NCBI GenBank assembly: GCA_005884125.1
Contig: VAXP01000117.1
Span: 19,046 to 59,385, forward strand
DNA from: Actinomycetota bacterium
Lineage (GTDB): Bacteria > Actinomycetota > Acidimicrobiia > Acidimicrobiales > AC-35
Length of the DNA stretch: 40,340 nt
Reading direction: 5' to 3'
Numbering within the stretch: the stretch's first letter is position 1; each line of letters begins with the position of its first letter. The notes beneath the pieces are model-generated. The model was not told the DNA's origin. It did no database searches and saw only the letters and a program-made list of their open reading frames with translations. The position numbers were made by a program, and so were the translations under genes. Shown in pieces: positions 7,794-15,129 of the stretch.

Positions 7794-8915
7794 GTGGAAG
7801 GACAGGTGGGCAGGCCTGGGATCAGGACCGGCGTCGTCGCGGCCGTCGTCACCCTGGTCGCTGCCCTCGTCCTCGGTCCCGGCCCCTCCCGCCACTCCCG
7901 ATCCGGGGTCCGGTCCGTCCGCGGGCCGGCTGTGGCCAGCCGGGCCGGCGACCCCGTGGCCGAGGCAGCCCCGGCTCCACCGGCCGGCGACCTGGCCATC
8001 ACGCCTCCCCCCGACCACTTCGACGCCCCCGTCCAACCCGTCCCACCCCCGCCCGCCTCGCTGCAGCGGGATCCCTGGGCCGGGGTGGTGCCCGCCGGTG
8101 GGACCTGGGCCGTCGTCGTCGGCATCGACCACTACCCGGGCGGGGGACACGACCTTCGCTCGGCGGTCAACGACGCCAAGGACGTGGACCAGGCCCTGGC
8201 CCTGGCGACCGTGCCCGCCGACCACCGCCTCCTCATCCAGAACTCGCAGGCGACGGCGGCGGTCATCGCCTCCTCGGTCGACTGGCTCGCGGCCCACTCC
8301 TCGCCCGACGCCGTGGCCGTGTTCTTCTACGCCGGCCACGTGCGCAAGCTCGGTCCCGACAGCGAGGCCGTGGTGGCCGCCGACGGGGGACTCCTGACCG
8401 ACACCGACCTGGCCGCCCACTTCTCCCGGCTGCGGGCCGGGCGGGCATGGATCGGCATGGCCACCTGCTACGGGGCCGCCTTCACCCGTCTCCTCGCCCC
8501 CGGACGCGTCCTCACCGCCGCGGCCGGGCCCAACCAGCTCGCCTACGAGAACGAGTCCTTCGGTCGCTCCTACCTGGTCGAGTACATGGTGCGCCAGGCC
8601 ATGATCGAGGGCCGGGCCCCGGGCGCGGTGCAGAGCGCCTTCGGCTACGCCCGCGCCGCCATCTCCCGCGACTATCCCGGGCGCGAGCCGGTGGAGATCG
8701 AGGACCAGGCGCCCGCCATCGAGCTGCGCCCGACCGGCGCTCCCGCCCCGCGCCCATCGGCCGCCTCCTCCTCGTCACAGAGCCAGGCGCCGCCGCCGGG
8801 ACCGGGCCCTTCCAGCCCCTCGACCACGGCCCCTCCGTCCGGGGGAGGCTCGGGATCGGGAGGGAGCGAGCCCTGCCGCAGGGTCACCCTGGGCGTCGTG
8901 CGCTGCGGTCCCTGA
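7794..8915 (+). CDS. Exported caspase-fold (peptidase C14-like) protein
   Basis: A 373-residue protein with an N-terminal membrane segment (about residues 12-30) and a Pro/Ala linker, then a caspase-like domain from about residue 100. The first strand and helix read WAVVVGIDHYPG and DLRSAVNDAKDVD, the usual caspase-like opening. The dyad is H182 in FFYAGHVRK and C225 in GMATCYGAA, in place of the classic SGHG and DxCxSG. After residue 300 comes a Pro/Ser/Gly tail ending in a small Cys-containing element. It would act outside the membrane or be anchored to it. Substrate and activation are unknown. GTG 7794 is used; GTG 7806 is an alternative. It converges on the minus-strand gene ending at 8931. 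Confidence 0.78.
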   Translation: MEGQVGRPGIRTGVVAAVVTLVAALVLGPGPSRHSRSGVRSVRGPAVASRAGDPVAEAAPAPPAGDLAITPPPDHFDAPVQPVPPPPASLQRDPWAGVVPAGGTWAVVVGIDHYPGGGHDLRSAVNDAKDVDQALALATVPADHRLLIQNSQATAAVIASSVDWLAAHSSPDAVAVFFYAGHVRKLGPDSEAVVAADGGLLTDTDLAAHFSRLRAGRAWIGMATCYGAAFTRLLAPGRVLTAAAGPNQLAYENESFGRSYLVEYMVRQAMIEGRAPGAVQSAFGYARAAISRDYPGREPVEIEDQAPAIELRPTGAPAPRPSAASSSSQSQAPPPGPGPSSPSTTAPPSGGGSGSGGSEPCRRVTLGVVRCGP

Positions 8916-8930
8916 TCGGATGCGGGCGCC

Positions 8931-9665
8931 TCAGCGGTAGGACGAGGTTCCCTCGACGGAGTAGGAGCCGTACGAGCTCAGGGGCACGCGCCGGGCCACA
9001 CCGGCGCTGGCCCCCGGAGCCAGGCTCGACGTGGCCCGGTCGATGACCGTCGCCGACTCGACCACGGCGCCGTCCCGGCTGAGCGCGAAGGTGACGGACA
9101 GGCCACCGGGGAACGAGATGGGCCGGCCCGAGTTGTTGGTGACCCGGGCCGAGAGCGTGGCCTGGCTGCCCTCGGCCCGCCCCAGCACCTCGAGCGCGAC
9201 GGGGCCCGAGGGAGTGGCCCGGGTGGTTGCGAACGACGACGTGGAGGAGCTCTCGGAGCTGTCGGGCGAGAACACGAAGGTCGAGCGGTTGAAGGAGTGC
9301 AGCGTCACCGGGCCCGCGGGCGCGGCCGGGGCCGGGGCCCGGCGGCCGCTGGCGCGGGAGGTGGCGGTGAGCGGCGCGGCGCGGGCCGGAGGCACCGCCG
9401 CGGTAGGGCTGGCGGCGGGCGGGTTGGCCGCGCCCGCCGGGCTCGGGGGCGCGGCGACCGGCGACGGGGCCTGGGCCCCGGGAGCCGGCGATTGGGGCGG
9501 CGTCGATGGCTTGGTGATCGACTCGCCCAGCACCGAGGGGTGCCGAGCCGATGCCCGGTGGCCGGGACCCTGTCCGGCGCCGAAGGCGGCGAAGGTGACA
9601 GCCGCGCCCACGGCCAGCACCGCGACCAGCGCGACGAGAGTCTTCCCCCGAGCCACGCAGGCCAT
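8931..9665 (-). CDS. Exported protein with Pro/Ala linker and beta-sandwich-like C-terminus
   Basis: A 244-residue protein starting at ATG 9665. Residues about 8-30 form one hydrophobic helix (TLVALVAVLAVGAAVTF), followed by about 90 residues rich in Ala, Pro and Ser. The C-terminal 110 residues alternate as in an Ig-like or FxLYD-type fold, with VTNNSGRPISFPGGLSVTF and a final SSYGSYSVEGTSSYR. This is probably an anchored surface or periplasm-like protein. I do not recognise a specific family. It is last in a minus-strand run of envelope genes that starts at the HxlR gene (gaps of 53, 24 and 51 bases). Confidence 0.65.
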   Translation of the reverse strand: MACVARGKTLVALVAVLAVGAAVTFAAFGAGQGPGHRASARHPSVLGESITKPSTPPQSPAPGAQAPSPVAAPPSPAGAANPPAASPTAAVPPARAAPLTATSRASGRRAPAPAAPAGPVTLHSFNRSTFVFSPDSSESSSTSSFATTRATPSGPVALEVLGRAEGSQATLSARVTNNSGRPISFPGGLSVTFALSRDGAVVESATVIDRATSSLAPGASAGVARRVPLSSYGSYSVEGTSSYR

Positions 9666-9716
9666 GATCGCAGCAGGGGGCGCAGAAGTGGTGCAACGGG
9701 TGGGGTTGGCGCGCCG

Positions 9717-10383
9717 TCAGGGTGTGACGGTCATCGTGACCGGCGGCGCCGCCCACGTCCCGTCCGCCGCCGTCGTGTGCAGGGCGGCCACGGCGTCGTA
9801 GCGCCCGGGCGGGAGGGGCGCCCCGGTTCCGTCGTCGATGGCCTGGAAGCTCACCGGGAGGCGCTTGGCCTCGTGGGGTTGCAGTGTCACCCTGCCCACG
9901 AAGACCTGGGCGCAGGCCTGGGATCCACCCCCGACGCGGCGCCCTCCCTGGCGGAGCGCCTTGGTCGTGGCGCAGCCGTCCGGCTGGGTGTAGCCGAGGG
10001 CATCGCCGGAGCGGTTGACGACGACGAGCGTGCCCGACACCCCCGAGCCCGAGCGGACACTGGTCGACGTCAGCTCGAGGCTGAGACGATGCCTGCTGCA
10101 CGGGGCCGCTTCCGGACGGGCAGGGACCCAGGCCGGAGGAGGAGGTGGTCGGACTCGGCTTCACGGGCGGGGGCGAGCTCGTCGCCGGCCCCCCGGTCGA
10201 TGGCTTCGCGGCGGCTCCGCCGGTGGCGGCGGGCGATCCGCCCGTCGTCGGGGCCGACGTCGCGGTCCCAGCAGGGCCGGTCGGGAGCGAGTCAGAGTGG
10301 GACGCTCCGACGCGACTGTGGGACGACCCGCTGCAGGCGCCGGCCATGGCCAGGGCCAGAAGAGGCGCGATGGTGCGGCGCAC
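9717..10383 (-). pseudogene. Lipoprotein with Ig-like domain, broken by a frameshift
   Basis: Two frames appear to belong to one gene. The first starts at GTG 10383 and gives an export signal MRRTIAPLLALAMAGAC with a lipid-type Cys, then a Ser/Thr/Gly/Pro linker. The second frame gives the folded part, PAWVPARPEAAPCSRHRLSL and on through SGTLVVVNRSGDALGY to TMTVTP and the stop at 9717. The switch lies near 10140-10155, where the DNA is a run of GGA triplets prone to slippage. Neither half makes sense alone: one lacks a domain and the other lacks a start and signal. This is either a frameshift mutation or a sequencing error. The C-terminal domain resembles intracellular-proteinase-inhibitor/Ig-like folds, with Cys pairs. 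Confidence 0.6.
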
Positions 10384-10407
10384 CTCGGCAGCGTAGGAGG
10401 GGACAGC

Positions 10408-10956
10408 TCAGGGGCAGGGCGGCCCGTTGGTTATGCAGCGAGCGTTGGCGTCGGGGAAGCCGGCCTGCTGAAGGCGACGAGCCTGGGTCAGGGCCGCGTC
10501 CCGGCTGGCCAGGTGGGCGCTGACCACGGCCACGAACCCGCGCCGCAGCGACGAGTAGGAGGCGCTTCGAACCATGGCGGCCTGAGGGTCGGAGGCTCGG
10601 GCCGCGGTCAGGGCCACGTTGGCCGCGTCCGTCCCCGCCGGGGTGTCGGGGAAGCTCGCCAGCAGAACCCCCCAAAACGGGTCGGTCGCCGCCGTTCCGG
10701 TCGTTCCCCCCGACGCGGGCACGGGCGGAGGGGGGGCCGTGGCGGGCTGCGGCGCGGCTGCGGCCGCCGGGCCGTTGACCGTGCTCGCGCCCGAACCGGA
10801 CACCACCGCCGATCGCAGGCCGTTCGATCGCGCTGTGCCGCCCTGGTCGTCCCCGACCAGGGCGGCTCCGGCCAGCCCGGTGGCCAGCAGGCCGGCGCAG
10901 ACAAGGAGAAGAACCCGCCGGATCGAACCACCGGGTAAGGAGGCGGTCAGCTGCAC
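10408..10956 (-). CDS. Membrane-anchored protein with SPOR-like C-terminal domain
   Basis: About 182 residues from GTG 10956. Residues about 8-30 form a membrane anchor (IRRVLLLVCAGLLATGLAG), followed by an Ala/Pro linker. The last 90 residues begin FWGVLLASFPDT and contain ASYSSLRRGFVAVVSAHLAS, matching the two-fold pattern of SPOR domains, which bind peptidoglycan stripped of stem peptides at division sites. The chain ends with two Cys. The match is by pattern only. The gene lies between the HxlR gene and the frame-broken lipoprotein, all on one strand. Alternative starts exist further upstream in the same frame. Confidence 0.6.
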   Translation of the reverse strand: MQLTASLPGGSIRRVLLLVCAGLLATGLAGAALVGDDQGGTARSNGLRSAVVSGSGASTVNGPAAAAAPQPATAPPPPVPASGGTTGTAATDPFWGVLLASFPDTPAGTDAANVALTAARASDPQAAMVRSASYSSLRRGFVAVVSAHLASRDAALTQARRLQQAGFPDANARCITNGPPCP

Positions 10957-11009
10957 TTCTGCAATGGTCGCGCGCGCGACGGCCGATGGGCAGTCGCCGA
11001 TGGCGGGGA

Positions 11010-11453
11010 TCAGCGGGTGACGGCGGCCTCGACGTCCCGGGCCTCGACCCACTCGCCGCAATCGGGACACGCGAGCTCGGGCAGCATCACGTGCCCGCAG
11101 GCCTTGTGACGCAGCTCCACTGGGGGCCCCGGTGGACCCGACATCCAGCGGTCGCCCCAGCGCAGGAGAGAGACGACGACCGGATAGAGGTCGCGCCCCT
11201 TCTCGGTGAGCCTGTACTCGAAACGGTCGGGCCGCTGCGAGTAGAGGCGGCGCTCGAGCACGCCGTTGTCGACCAGGATCCTGAGGCGGTCGGCGAGCAC
11301 GGGACGAGGGGCGCCCGTGCGGGCCTGGAAGTCCTCGAACCGCCTGATCCGCATGAAGGCCTCGCGCAGCACCAGCATCGTCCAGCGGTCGCCGACGACG
11401 GACAGGCTCCGGGCCACCGAACAGTCCTGCTGGTCGATCTCGCTCCACCGCAT
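11010..11453 (-). CDS. HxlR-family transcriptional regulator
   Basis: A 147-residue winged-helix protein. The N-terminus has the conserved early cysteine and helix DCSVARSLSVVGDRWTMLVL, then FEDFQARTGAPRPVLADRL as the recognition region and a wing ending in YRLTEKGRDLYPV. The C-terminal 35 residues contain HKACGHVMLPELACPDCGE, a possible small zinc knuckle that basic HxlR proteins lack. A TAAAGT box lies 6 bases before the ATG, implying a leaderless mRNA. It is divergent from the GNAT gene across a shared inverted repeat and is followed on its own strand by three envelope genes. Confidence 0.9.
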   Translation of the reverse strand: MRWSEIDQQDCSVARSLSVVGDRWTMLVLREAFMRIRRFEDFQARTGAPRPVLADRLRILVDNGVLERRLYSQRPDRFEYRLTEKGRDLYPVVVSLLRWGDRWMSGPPGPPVELRHKACGHVMLPELACPDCGEWVEARDVEAAVTR

Positions 11454-11459
11454 GGTGTG

Positions 11460-11500
11460 ACTTTAGTCCGCTTGAATTCAGAAATCGAACGGACTAAGTT
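11460..11500. promoter_or_regulatory. Shared operator and two divergent leaderless promoters (HxlR / GNAT)
   Basis: Arms TTAGTCCG (11463-11470) and CGGACTAA (11490-11497) form a perfect 8-base inverted repeat. On the plus strand TTGAAT (11472-11477), a 17-base spacer and TAAGTT (11495-11500) make a good promoter whose transcript would start at or next to the ATG at 11507. On the minus strand TAAAGT (11465-11460) lies 6 bases before the HxlR ATG at 11453. Both -10 boxes overlap an operator arm, so one HxlR dimer could silence both genes. Confidence 0.65.
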
Positions 11501-11506
11501 CAAATC

Positions 11507-12004
11507 ATGAACGGACTGGCGCCCTTGCCCGAGATCACGGTCCGGCCCCAGGAGACCGACGATGGCGAGCGCCTGCGCCGCCTCTTCGACCGCCTCTCGC
11601 CCGAGACCGTCTACCGGCGCTTCTTCACCCTGTTTCCCGCGCCCCCGCCCAGCGTCCTCCGGCACCTGGGGGCGGTCGACCACTGCGACCACGAGGGCCT
11701 GGTCGCCCTGGAAGGGGACGAGATCGTCGCCGTGGCCCGATGGGACCGGCCGGGCGAGGGCGGCCCCCGGGCGGCCGAGCTGTCGATCCTGGTCGAGGAC
11801 GCCTGGCAGCACCGGGGGCTGGGCCGGGCCCTCATGGGCCTGCTCGTGGCCGAGGCCGCCCGGCGCCGGGTCACGTCGCTGAGCGCCGTCATCCTCACCG
11901 AGAACAGGCCCGCCCGCCGGCTGGCCACCAGCCTGGGCCCTCCGACCAGCGTGGAGATGGACGGCCCCGTGACCCATCTCACCTTCGCTCTCGCATCCAG
12001 CTGA
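11507..12004 (+). CDS. GNAT-family N-acetyltransferase (Pat/AcuA-like)
   Basis: A 165-residue acetyltransferase. The start VRPQETDDGERLRRLFDRLS and then PETVYRRFF resemble the catalytic part of bacterial protein acetyltransferases such as mycobacterial Pat (Rv0998). The acetyl-CoA pyrophosphate loop is QHRGLGRAL, after the strand ELSILVEDAW. A candidate catalytic acid lies in the DHEGLVALEGDE region. Pat enzymes acetylate a lysine on acyl-CoA synthetases; in mycobacteria a cyclic-nucleotide domain is fused in front and controls them. Here the next gene, 30 bases downstream, encodes only such a domain. Transcription appears leaderless from the HxlR-type operator region. Confidence 0.82.
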   Translation: MNGLAPLPEITVRPQETDDGERLRRLFDRLSPETVYRRFFTLFPAPPPSVLRHLGAVDHCDHEGLVALEGDEIVAVARWDRPGEGGPRAAELSILVEDAWQHRGLGRALMGLLVAEAARRRVTSLSAVILTENRPARRLATSLGPPTSVEMDGPVTHLTFALASS

Positions 12005-12034
12005 ACCCAGAGGTAACCGACTCGAGGCCCCAAC

Positions 12035-12538
12035 ATGAAAGACGGTGCCGGCATGGCCCTTTCCAGACCAGCCAAGACCCTCGATCCCAAAGTCACCTTC
12101 CTGCGCGCACTCACCGGCTTCTCGGGACTTCGCGACCGCGACCTCGTCTCGCTGGCGTCGCTGTTCGACGAGGTCCGCCTGGAGGCGGGCGAGCGTCTCA
12201 TCCGGGAGGGCGAGCCCGGCCACGAGCTGTTTCTCCTGGCCGACGGGCTGGCCCTGGTGAGCCTGCGCGAGGAGGCGCTGGCGACGGTCGGGGCGGGGGA
12301 GCTCGTGGGGGAGATGTCCCTGCTTGACCCCGCCCCCTCCTCGGCCACCGTCACCGCACTGACCCCGGTGAGGGCCCTGGTCGCCGGGGCCCGCAGCTTC
12401 GGCGCCCTGCTCGGTCGTCCTGAGGTGATGCGCCTCCTCGCCCTCACCCTGACCCGCCGCCTCCGGGCCTCCCAGGGCTCGCCCGCGCCGTGGCAGCAAG
12501 GCAGGAGCGGGAGCGGGATGTCGCCCGCGCCGCGGTAG
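12035..12538 (+). CDS. Stand-alone cyclic-nucleotide-binding-domain protein
   Basis: A 167-residue protein with one cNMP-binding (Crp-type) domain and no DNA-binding domain. The beta barrel reads VRLEAGERLIREGEPGHELF, and the phosphate-binding cassette is GELVGEMSLLDPAPSSATV. The glutamate of the cassette is present, but the arginine that binds the cyclic phosphate (PRSATV-type in most family members) is serine here, so cAMP binding is doubtful. It lies 30 bases after the GNAT gene and is probably its regulatory partner, equivalent to the N-terminal domain of mycobacterial Pat. ATG 12053 is an alternative start. A short palindrome (12540-12552) follows before the convergent TetR gene. Confidence 0.82.
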   Translation: MKDGAGMALSRPAKTLDPKVTFLRALTGFSGLRDRDLVSLASLFDEVRLEAGERLIREGEPGHELFLLADGLALVSLREEALATVGAGELVGEMSLLDPAPSSATVTALTPVRALVAGARSFGALLGRPEVMRLLALTLTRRLRASQGSPAPWQQGRSGSGMSPAPR

Positions 12539-12559
12539 GCGCCCTAAGGGCGGGCCGCC

Positions 12560-13222
12560 TCAGGACATGCGCCGCTTGCCGCCCGTGGCCCTGCCCGGGG
12601 GCGGGCTGAGCGCAGCCTCGGCCACGGCGGCCACGTCGGGGCCGAGGAGCGTCGCCGGGTCGGTGCCGATCTGGACCAGGGTCATCAGCAGCGACAGGAC
12701 GATGGTCACCAGGCCGTTGGCGATCTGCTGGGCGTCGATGTCGGCCCTGACCTTCCCGGCGAGCTGGTGGGCCCGGATGCGCTCGCCGCTGGCCTTGCGC
12801 AGCTGCTCGAGGGCGGGGATGGAGAGGAGCCTGACGGTGAAGTCGGGTTCGAGCCCGGCCAGGACCCGCCGGGCCAGGGGATGGCGACCGACGGCGTCGA
12901 GCAGGGTGAAGATGAGGGTCTGGCGCCAGTGGTCGAGGTCGTCGTGCTCGACGACGCTGGACAGGCCTTCCTGGATGACGGCGGCGGCGTCCTCGTCCAC
13001 GGCCGCGACGAAAAGGGCTTCCTTGTTGGCGAAGTAGGCGTAGGCGGCGGTGCCGCTGAGCCGGGCGTCTCTCGCGATGTCGGCCACCGATGTGCTCCGG
13101 TAGCCGTCCCGGCCGAAGCGGGCGATGGCGGCCCGGAGCACGGCCTCCCTGGTGCGCCCGCCCTTGGTGCCGGGGGCGCCGACTCCGGGGGTGCCGACGC
13201 CGGAGGCGCCCACCTCTGACAC
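12560..13222 (-). CDS. TetR-family transcriptional regulator
   Basis: A 220-residue repressor. After about 20 Gly/Pro-rich residues comes the HTH region: REAVLRAAIARFGRDGYRST, then SVADIARDARLSGTAAYAYF, ending NKEALF. The C-terminal ligand domain is helical, with QLRKASGERIRAHQLAGKVR. The GTG start at 13222 lies 7 bases from a TATCCT box (13235-13230), itself 18 bases from TTGACA on the minus strand, so the message is probably leaderless. It is divergent from the AurF-like oxygenase gene and most likely controls it and itself. Confidence 0.9.
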   Translation of the reverse strand: MSEVGASGVGTPGVGAPGTKGGRTREAVLRAAIARFGRDGYRSTSVADIARDARLSGTAAYAYFANKEALFVAAVDEDAAAVIQEGLSSVVEHDDLDHWRQTLIFTLLDAVGRHPLARRVLAGLEPDFTVRLLSIPALEQLRKASGERIRAHQLAGKVRADIDAQQIANGLVTIVLSLLMTLVQIGTDPATLLGPDVAAVAEAALSPPPGRATGGKRRMS

Positions 13223-13229
13223 GGACGTC

Positions 13230-13279
13230 AGGATATTTGTTTCTGAGGGATTGTGTCAAACACTCAATTCCTCTAGGGT
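13230..13279. promoter_or_regulatory. Divergent promoters and TetR operator
   Basis: A 19-base imperfect palindrome, outer arms ATTG and CAAT, lies at 13250-13268. The minus-strand -35 TTGACA (13259-13254) is inside it, with -10 TATCCT at 13235-13230 (18-base spacer) for the TetR gene. On the plus strand TTGTGT (13251-13256), 17 bases and TAGGGT (13274-13279) form a promoter for the oxygenase gene, which then has a leader with a GGAGGAG ribosome site. A repressor on the palindrome would cover both -35 boxes. Confidence 0.6.
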
Positions 13280-13318
13280 GGCGGCGCGGTAAGGCCGTCC
13301 TCGTGGGGAGGAGATGCG

Positions 13319-14290
13319 ATGACCGCCACCCAGTCCCCGACCGAGTGGCTCGAACCCCAAGCCGAGCACACGGAGCACACGGCGAGGGTCGAGAGGCTCA
13401 ACGCCGCCTCGCTGCGCCGGATCGTCGAGCCCGACGACGAGGTCACCGGCACGCTGACCAAGGACCAGGTGGTGCCGGACGAGCTGCTGTCCGTCGCCGG
13501 CCTCGGCCTCGACCTGAGCCCCGAGCAGCGCGCCACCCTGTCCCGGGAGGAGCTGGCCTCCATAGTGCGCTTCGGGATCCTGTTCGAGGCCGTGCTCATG
13601 TCCGGCTTCGCCTATCAGCTCGCCCTCAGTCCCGACGTGACCGATCCCCGCTTTACCTACGCCCTGCACGAGATGGGTGAGGAGACCCGCCACTCCCGCC
13701 TGTTCGTCCGCCTCGTCGACGAACTGGCCCCGATGCAGCGCAACCCGCTCAACAGCCGCCTCGCCGCCCGCGTGCGCTCCCGCATGCTCCCGTTGCTGCT
13801 GCGGCGCCCGGCCACGCTCGACGCCTTCGTGCTCGTGGGCGAGGAGATCCCCGACCTGTTCCAGAAACTCATGGCCGAGCATGCCGACACCGACTCCTAC
13901 GTCCGCGACATCAGCCGCTACCACCGCACGGAGGAGGCTCGGCATCTGGCCTTCGCCCGCACCACCGTGGGCGAGCACTACCGGGCCACCTCCTGGACCG
14001 ATCGCTTCGCTGTCCGCTGGATCGTGCCCGCGGGCATCGTGGGCATGTTCGACGCCATCGTCCAGCCCTTCGTCTACGCGACCGTCGGGCTCCCTCCCCT
14101 GCGCACCTGGCTCCGCGTCCGCCGCCTACGGGAACGGGTGGCCATGCGTGAGCAGTGCGCCCGAGCCGTGCTCAACGCCCTGATCGACGGGCGCGTGCTG
14201 AAGCGCGGGCGGGTGCCCGGCCTGTGGCGCCGTGTGGCGGCCGTCGACCGCCATGGGCGGCCCGCGGCGCGGCCCAGCTCTGGTTCCTAG
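13319..14290 (+). CDS. AurF-like diiron oxygenase
   Basis: A 323-residue ferritin-like helical protein. Metal-ligand candidates are E90 in ILFEAVL, the E122-x2-H125 pair in HEMGEETRHSRLF, a glutamate in VGEEIPDLF, and the ExxH in RYHRTEEARHLAF. This spacing fits the p-aminobenzoate N-oxygenase (AurF) family, which oxidises aromatic amines or related substrates at a diiron site. No biosynthetic cluster surrounds it, so the substrate is unknown. ATG 13319 is chosen because a GGAGGAG box lies just upstream. Its stop and that of the convergent Clp-N gene share the four bases CTAG at 14287-14290. Confidence 0.8.
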   Translation: MTATQSPTEWLEPQAEHTEHTARVERLNAASLRRIVEPDDEVTGTLTKDQVVPDELLSVAGLGLDLSPEQRATLSREELASIVRFGILFEAVLMSGFAYQLALSPDVTDPRFTYALHEMGEETRHSRLFVRLVDELAPMQRNPLNSRLAARVRSRMLPLLLRRPATLDAFVLVGEEIPDLFQKLMAEHADTDSYVRDISRYHRTEEARHLAFARTTVGEHYRATSWTDRFAVRWIVPAGIVGMFDAIVQPFVYATVGLPPLRTWLRVRRLRERVAMREQCARAVLNALIDGRVLKRGRVPGLWRRVAAVDRHGRPAARPSSGS

Positions 14291-14862
14291 CCCGCGGCGG
14301 CCGTGCCCGGTCCCGGGTTGAGCTGTTCCCGCACAGAGTCGTAGTCGAGGCCCACGGCGCTGGCCACGGCGGCGCAGCGCCCCGTGGGATCGTGGAGCAG
14401 GGCGACGAGCAGGTGCTCGACTTCCACCCGCCGGTCACCGAGGACGATCGCCTCCATGACGGACTGGGAGATGGCGCGCTTGGCCGCCGGGCCGAACCGG
14501 GCCGCCCGGGGGCGCGGTCCTCGCCGGCGCGGCCCCTGGGCCTGGTCCATGGCGTCCGGCCCGAACACCTCCTCGGCCGAGCGGATGACCTCCTCCAGGT
14601 CGATCCCGAGGCTGGACAGCGCCCGGGCGTCGTCGTCGTCGAGCCCGGCGCCGTCCATGTGGTCGAGGCCTTCGAGGATCTCGACCAGGCGCTGTCGGGT
14701 GATCCCTCTGGACCTGAGCAGCGACGCCGCCTTCGACCCCGAGGCGGCCAGGCAGCCCAGGAGGAGGTGCTCGTCACCCGCTTCCTCCCGGCCCAGGGTG
14801 GCCGCCTCCATCTGGGCCGAGATCATCGCGGCCTTGGCCGACTTACCCAGTCGCTCGAACAC
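14287..14862 (-). CDS. Double Clp N-domain protein without ATPase
   Basis: A 191-residue protein that starts like ClpC: MFERLGKSAKAAMISAQMEA. A first Clp-N repeat (GREEAGDEHLLLGCLAASGS) is followed by a linker and a second repeat with KRAISQSVMEAIVLGDRRVE and EHLLVALLHDP. The AAA+ modules are absent. Clp-N domains bind substrates or adaptors of the ClpC protease, so this may be an adaptor, decoy or sensor of unfolded protein. GTG 14862 has a GGAG box at proper distance. It follows the small HTH gene by 18 bases and is almost certainly in the same operon. Confidence 0.85.
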   Translation of the reverse strand: MFERLGKSAKAAMISAQMEAATLGREEAGDEHLLLGCLAASGSKAASLLRSRGITRQRLVEILEGLDHMDGAGLDDDDARALSSLGIDLEEVIRSAEEVFGPDAMDQAQGPRRRGPRPRAARFGPAAKRAISQSVMEAIVLGDRRVEVEHLLVALLHDPTGRCAAVASAVGLDYDSVREQLNPGPGTAAAG

Positions 14863-14880
14863 GTCTGCTCCTCTGTCCCT

Positions 14881-15126
14881 CTAGTCCCCACCCTGTCGAC
14901 CGGCGTGCTTCTTGTGGACCGTCTGGCGGGTCACGCCCAACTGAGCGGCGATGTCCTGCCACGACCAACCCAGGGCCCGGGCCCGCCGCACCTGCAGGAT
15001 CTCGAGCTTGTCGGCCAGGCGCCTGAGGGCGGCCACGGCTCGGAGGCCCTCGGCCGGATCGGCGCTGGTGGCTCGGGCAGCCGGGCTTTCCGGGATGACG
15101 GAGCCGGCAGAGTCGTCGACGCCCAC
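14881..15126 (-). CDS. Small helix-turn-helix regulator
   Basis: An 81-residue protein. The C-terminal half carries a clear HTH, WSWQDIAAQLGVTRQTVHKK, preceded by a helix LRRLADKLEILQVRRARALG. Small proteins of this type commonly precede Clp-N-domain genes in actinobacteria. The start is GTG at 15126, two bases or so from the predicted transcription start, so the mRNA is leaderless. Two copies of an 18-base operator overlap its promoter, which suggests that it represses itself and the Clp-N gene. Confidence 0.8.
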   Translation of the reverse strand: MGVDDSAGSVIPESPAARATSADPAEGLRAVAALRRLADKLEILQVRRARALGWSWQDIAAQLGVTRQTVHKKHAGRQGGD

Positions 15127-15129
15127 AGG

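Noticed and set aside
7334-9046. Plus-strand open frame overlapping tadA and the caspase-like gene
   Set aside because: Arg/Pro/Gly-rich shadow; the caspase frame has the conserved motifs and a membrane segment.
9717-10040. Separate 107-residue gene starting at 10040
   Set aside because: The folded domain clearly begins upstream of that codon, and the export signal lies in the neighbouring frame, so a frame-broken single gene fits better.
12540-12552. Palindrome CGCCC-TAA-GGGCG as a terminator
   Set aside because: Only a 5-base stem with a 3-base loop and no U-run; noted between convergent genes but too weak to call.
13319-14290. Biosynthetic gene cluster around the AurF-like oxygenase
   Set aside because: No synthase, ligase or carrier-protein gene is nearby; neighbours are regulators and a Clp-N protein.
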